Shown here: positions 60,239-64,000 of the stretch, one piece after another
How positions within the stretch are numbered: position 1 is the stretch's first letter
Layout of the letters: every line of letters begins with the position of its first letter
Notes under the pieces: model-generated
Database searches by the model: none
Seen by the model: only the letters and a program-made list of their open reading frames with translations
Told to the model about the DNA's origin: nothing
Made by a program: the position numbers and the translations under genes
Source of the DNA: Lampris incognitus
Lineage: Eukaryota; Chordata; Actinopteri; Lampriformes; Lampridae
Assembly: GCF_029633865.1 (NCBI RefSeq)
Contig: NC_079214.1
Span: forward strand, 26,844,224 to 26,908,223
Direction: 5' to 3'
Length of the DNA stretch: 64,000 nt

Positions 60239-61326
60239 ATGGACCTGATGACTGCTCTACACCTCTGTATTAGTGGAAATACCGTCCTTACCTCTTCTGC
60301 TCTAGCTACATCTGCTCTGGTGATGACCACTGCTCTCACCGCTCCTACTGCCCCCGCCATCGGCTGTGCAAAGGACTTTGTGCATCGAATTAAGCCTCGT
60401 TCTGCACCCCTACAACCAGTACCTCTGCCAGATGGCCCATTGAAAAAGCTAGGTCTTGACATAGTAGGGCCTTTTGAGACAGCTGTGCCCACCTGCTGTT
60501 ACGCTATTACGCTGATGGACTACTACTCCAAGTGGCCTGAGTTGGCCTTTTCCCACACTGCAACAACTGCTGACGTAATACAGTTTCTTACCTCTGTTTT
60601 TAGCAGACATGGTGACCCAGAAAGCATCGTTACAGACAATGGAGCTCAATTCATGTCGGCAGCCTTCGCTGAGTTTCTTGAGAAAAGGGGTATCCTCCAC
60701 AGTCGGATATCAGTCTACTATCCAATGGCCAATGGGGCCATTGAGCTTTTCCACCATGTTCTGAAGAGCTGCATCCAGACTGCAATCCAGCAGTCTCAGC
60801 CATGGAAAGAGGCTGTGTTGGATTGGCTACAAGTCTACAGGGCCACTCCACACACCACCACTGCCATCTCACCACATGAACTGCTTCATGGCAGAAGACT
60901 GCGCACCTAACTGGACATACTATACTACCCCTGCAACCTACTTTGACAGCACAGGGTGACTCTATGTACAGAATGGTCCAAGAAAAACAGGCCAAGATGA
61001 AGCGCTACGCTGACTCCAAACGTGGCGCCCGCGCGCCTCTCTTTCAGGAGGGAGAGAGGGTTAGGATAAGATTACCTCATCATGTTCCCAAAGCACACCG
61101 GAGATTCAGTGGACCAGTGACTGTGGAAAAAAAGGTAGGCACAAGCACTTTCTTGCTTAGCAATGGAAAAAAATGGAATGCATCCCACCTGGCTCCTTTC
61201 CCTGCTGCAGCTGAGTATGAACCTTTCAACAATCCTGCTCCAAATTCACATCACACACACACTCCCCACATCCAGCCATGTGCAAGAAACAAGCCTAGTT
61301 GGCATAAGGATTATGTCCCGTACTGA
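60239..61326 (+). pseudogene. Gypsy family 3 integrase and 3' end
   Basis: Integrase core with Asp (KKLGLDIVGPFET), Asp (ESIVTDNGAQFMSA) and Glu (NGAIELFHHVLK), then ELLHGRRLRT and a TAA that replaces a Lys codon. After a frameshift the C-terminal part follows: KRYADSKRGARAPLFQ, RRFSGPVTVEKKVGTSTF, HLAPFPAA, stop at 61326. It is of the kind annotated in fish as K02A2.6-like. RT and RNase H are missing upstream. Confidence 0.85.
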
Positions 61327-61679
61327 AAGTTTGACTGTAAGTTTAAGACATTGGATGGCTAGAAAAAGAAGGCATGGGAAAGAGAAAAAATAATATTACA
61401 AGCAAGCCTGTTATAAGGGAAACATAACATACTGTTGACAAATCGTTATTTGATATATACTCTGGTTTTGAAGAATTGACCATGGCCTAGAGAGAATGAT
61501 AGTATCAGAAAAAAAGGTAAATGAAACGTAATGTTATTGTAGGATTAGAGATTTTAAGGTGTATTGTTTACATATCATTAAGTGTTTTGTTACTGTTACC
61601 TAATGTTAGTCATCTTTGGAAAATAATAAGCAGTGATTACAGAATCTTACTGATGCTGGTTTGGCAGTAACATTCTTTT

Positions 61680-62000
61680 TCAGAGAGAGGAGATGTTGTG
61701 TTCTGTTTATATTGATATTCATGTTACCCTTTTGCACCACTAGGTGGTGCTATGTTAATATGCTGTTTCCTGTTTTGACGTGAAGAAGAGAGTGTAATGA
61801 CGGCTGCCTACATGATCCTTGAGTTAAGTGAACGGCCGTTCTAATCCGACCTGCCTCCTCGTGATTGTGCACCATCCAACACTACAGTTTCTTAATTGAG
61901 AATTGATTTCACCCTACAATTCCTTTGTAAGGAAATAAAACTTTAATTAACTTTATTTGGAAAAATAAATGCCTTCACTTGAAAACAGACTAACTTGTCC
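61680..62000 (+). repeat. Polypurine tract and LTR of Gypsy family 3
   Basis: CAGAGAGAGGAGA at about 61681-61693 is a polypurine tract; the LTR begins TGTTGTGTTCTG at about 61694. AATAAA signals occur at about 61929 and 61965. The LTR end is not certain; it lies before the protease fragment that starts near 62050. Confidence 0.55.
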
Positions 62001-62059
62001 TGTTAGAAGTTTTAAAAAGTCCTGCTAGTGGTTTTGAAAACTTGCCTTTTTGCTTCTCC

Positions 62060-63187
62060 GTGCAGGCCCAGACCAGTGCATACAGTAAAGGGCAGTGATA
62101 TAGAGGAACTGGTTGAACTGTAAATTGACACAGTTACAAAAGAGCAGAAAGGCACAGACAGAGAGCAGGCCATTGCTGAGGTTGAAATCGGTCAAGAAAA
62201 GCAGAGTTAAATTCAAGTTAGATACAGGTGCTCAGGTCAACATTATTCCAGCTAACCGTTTTCACAAACTTTGGAAGTGTGTTACTAAAGCCCACCGCCC
62301 GCCGTCTCACAGGTTATGGTGGTGAACCACTTAATGTTAAAGAAACCTGTAATCTGAGCTATAAATTCAAGGGCGCTGCCGTGACACTTGAATTTTACAG
62401 TCAGCACCCAAGCTCCACCTGTTTTAGGACTGAAAGCCTGTCTTGACATGGATCTAATCAAGCCAGTCCTGTCTGTTAATGCTGCATAAGCTGAAAGCTG
62501 TGATGTAATGGAGGAATTTGCAGACGTTTTTCAGGGGATCGGACAGTTTCCAGGTGAATGCAGCATACACCTGGACCCCACAGCTACATCAGTCATATAC
62601 CCACCACAGAGAATCCCGTTCACTCTCCGCAGCCATCTGAGGGACAAGCTGGATGACATGGAAAAGGCCGGAATCCTCGCCAAGGTGACCAAGCCTACAG
62701 ACTGGGTGAATGTGTTGATGGTAGTAGAGAAGCCCCGCACAGGCAAACTGAAGATATGCCTAGATTCCCGCGATTTGAATAAAGCCATCAAAAGACCACA
62801 CTACCCACTTCCCACACTGGATGACATCACTCCAAAACTGGCAGGAGCGCAGTTCTTCAGCATCATGGATGCAAGGTCAGGCTACTGGGCAATTAAGCTA
62901 ACACATGAATCCTCCATGTTAACGACATTCAACACTGTGGTTGGCCGATACTGGTTCCTCCACCTGTCTTTTGGCATCATTTCGGCACGGGATGAGTTCC
63001 AGAGAAAAATAGACGAAACCTACGAGGGCTGAGTGGCGTCGCTGCAATCGTCGATGACATCCTGGTCTATGGCCAGACCAAGGAGGAGCATGATGCCAAC
63101 CTGCGAGCCATGCTGGAGAGGACTAGAGAGAGGGGAGTGCGTCTCAACCCGGAAAAGAGCAAGATCTGTGTCACAGAGTGTAAATGA
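62060..63187 (+). pseudogene. Gypsy family 3 protease and RT fragment, gag missing
   Basis: Protease KFKLDTGAQVNIIPANRF at about 62210-62265, frame changes, then RT from MEEFADVFQGIGQFPGEC (62508) through YPLPTLDDITPKLAGAQFFS and ARSGYWAIKL to a stop at 63032. In the neighbouring frame the catalytic box AAIVDDILVYG and RLNPEKSKICVTEC follow. It is truncated at about 63187. It lies directly after an LTR in the same orientation, so gag has been lost between them. Confidence 0.85.
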
Positions 63188-63309
63188 CCCATATAATTTT
63201 GTCATAATATTTTTTATTATTATTGATTTGTATGGTGTTCATTATTGATTTGTATTTGGTGCCTAAAGTACAGTCCTGATTGATATTAACAGCGAATTAC
63301 GCTTCCTTT

Positions 63310-63551
63310 TGTTATGTGACCTTTATTTGAAAAACTCTGGTCTCCCATGATGCTGTGCGCTGCTGCGAGAAAACGGCAGAACAAACGGTGTAACTTTAAG
63401 GGAAGAGGCGAGGGGTCAGATAATGCACTTCCGCTTCCGGTTCTGAGTAGAGTGTCGTTGTCGAATGTATGACATGCTAAGTTGGGGCTAGTAAACTACC
63501 TCGACTACGTCTACTCTCACGTCTCCTGTCTCGTTGTTTTCTAACTCCACA
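63310..63551 (+). repeat. Candidate 5' LTR of a fourth Gypsy-type element
   Basis: TG at 63310 and CA at 63550-63551 bound 242 bp, directly followed by a primer-binding-like sequence and then a gag start. No second copy is in the window, so the left edge is a guess. Confidence 0.45.
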
Positions 63552-63572
63552 TCGGTGACCCCGACGTGATCG
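63552..63572 (+). other. Primer-binding-site-like sequence
   Basis: TCGGTGACCCCGACGTGATC follows the LTR end, similar to the TGGTGACCCCGACGTGAT seen in related fish Gypsy elements (from memory). Confidence 0.55.
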
Positions 63573-63588
63573 AACTACTAATACGAGT

Positions 63589-64000
63589 ATGTCTGACAAC
63601 GAAGACGCCGGGAATAATGCTGCCGCGGTACCCGCTCCCGACGCCGGTGCTAACAACATGGCTATTGCTAACGCTAGCATTTACGCCGCTACTGTGAAGC
63701 TACCCGACTTTTGGCAGCATAATCCACGGCCGTGGTTTCAACATGTGGAAGCCCAGTTCCAGCTGAGAGGGATAACGCAGGATGCAACGCAGTACTTCCA
63801 CGTAGTGGCGGCGTTAGACGCATCGACAACGGCGCGAGCAATGACACTGTTGGAAGCTCCGCCAGCTGCTGGCAAGTACGATGCTAGAAAGACATTCCTC
63901 CTGAAACTATTTGAACTGTCGGAGCTGGAGAAGGCAGACCGTTTACTGTCCCTGAATGGCCTCGGCGACGGCAAACCGTCTGAGTTAATGGAAAAAATGC
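63589..64000 (+). CDS. Gag N-terminus of a fourth Gypsy-type element, runs off the window
   Basis: Open from ATG 63589 to the window end, about 137 codons (MSDNEDAGNNAAAVPAP...). The segment KLPDFWQHNPRPWFQHVEAQ, then QLRGITQDATQYFHVVAALD and LSLNGLGDGKPSELMEKM, is a capsid-type Gag of a family common in fish Gypsy elements. No lesion is visible in the part present, so the element could be intact beyond the window. It may be the same family as the fragments at 60.2-63.2 kb, but there is no overlapping region to test this. Confidence 0.8.
   Translation, partial: MSDNEDAGNNAAAVPAPDAGANNMAIANASIYAATVKLPDFWQHNPRPWFQHVEAQFQLRGITQDATQYFHVVAALDASTTARAMTLLEAPPAAGKYDARKTFLLKLFELSELEKADRLLSLNGLGDGKPSELMEKM

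Overview
This window is nuclear DNA from a ray-finned fish. The evidence is vertebrate-type split genes, DANA-type tRNA-derived SINEs, Tc1 and hAT transposons, L2-like LINE pieces, several Gypsy retrotransposons and many long CA, CT and GT microsatellites. The species cannot be named from the sequence; a SINE family at 3.2 kb suggests a percomorph-type teleost, but this is only a hint. No bacterial or viral genome organisation is present.

Layout. 1-11 kb is non-coding and rich in microsatellites, with one SINE that has a target-site duplication (3162-3614). About 11.0-26.2 kb holds mapk6 (ERK3) on the + strand: a CpG-rich promoter, a probable 5'UTR exon, seven coding exons (12930-24712, 758 codons) and a 3'UTR with a poly(A) signal at 26175. 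Its long second coding-region intron carries a foldback MITE and an intact Tc1-like transposon. 26.9-32.6 kb is a repeat nest: an L2-like LINE is split by a hAT transposon, which is itself split by a second intact Tc1 copy, and the duplications at both insertions are still exact. 32.6-40.1 kb is non-coding, with two more SINEs and a Penelope-type repeat bounded by a 14-bp duplication.

40195-43665 (+) is the most unusual gene. A 421-codon exon that looks like a decayed piggyBac transposase core splices in frame into a ubiquitin-specific protease domain most like USP50. The exon that should carry the catalytic His is not found. Instead, from 45.7 kb to the end the window is a pile of LTR retrotransposons: a young, complete Gypsy element (45686-54207, minus strand, LTRs differing at about 5 of 785 positions, with a -1 frameshift site between gag and pol); a rearranged older Gypsy family with inverted copies and LTR tails containing a tRNA-like module (54.4-60.0 kb); the 3' and 5' parts of a third family (60.2-63.2 kb, +); and the 5' end of a fourth element running off the window (63310-64000, +).

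Only mapk6 and the usp50-like gene look like host genes. In human both map to 15q21, so their proximity here agrees with old synteny. All transposon proteins act only on their own elements; the two Tc1 transposases and most of the first Gypsy pol are still open and could be recently active.
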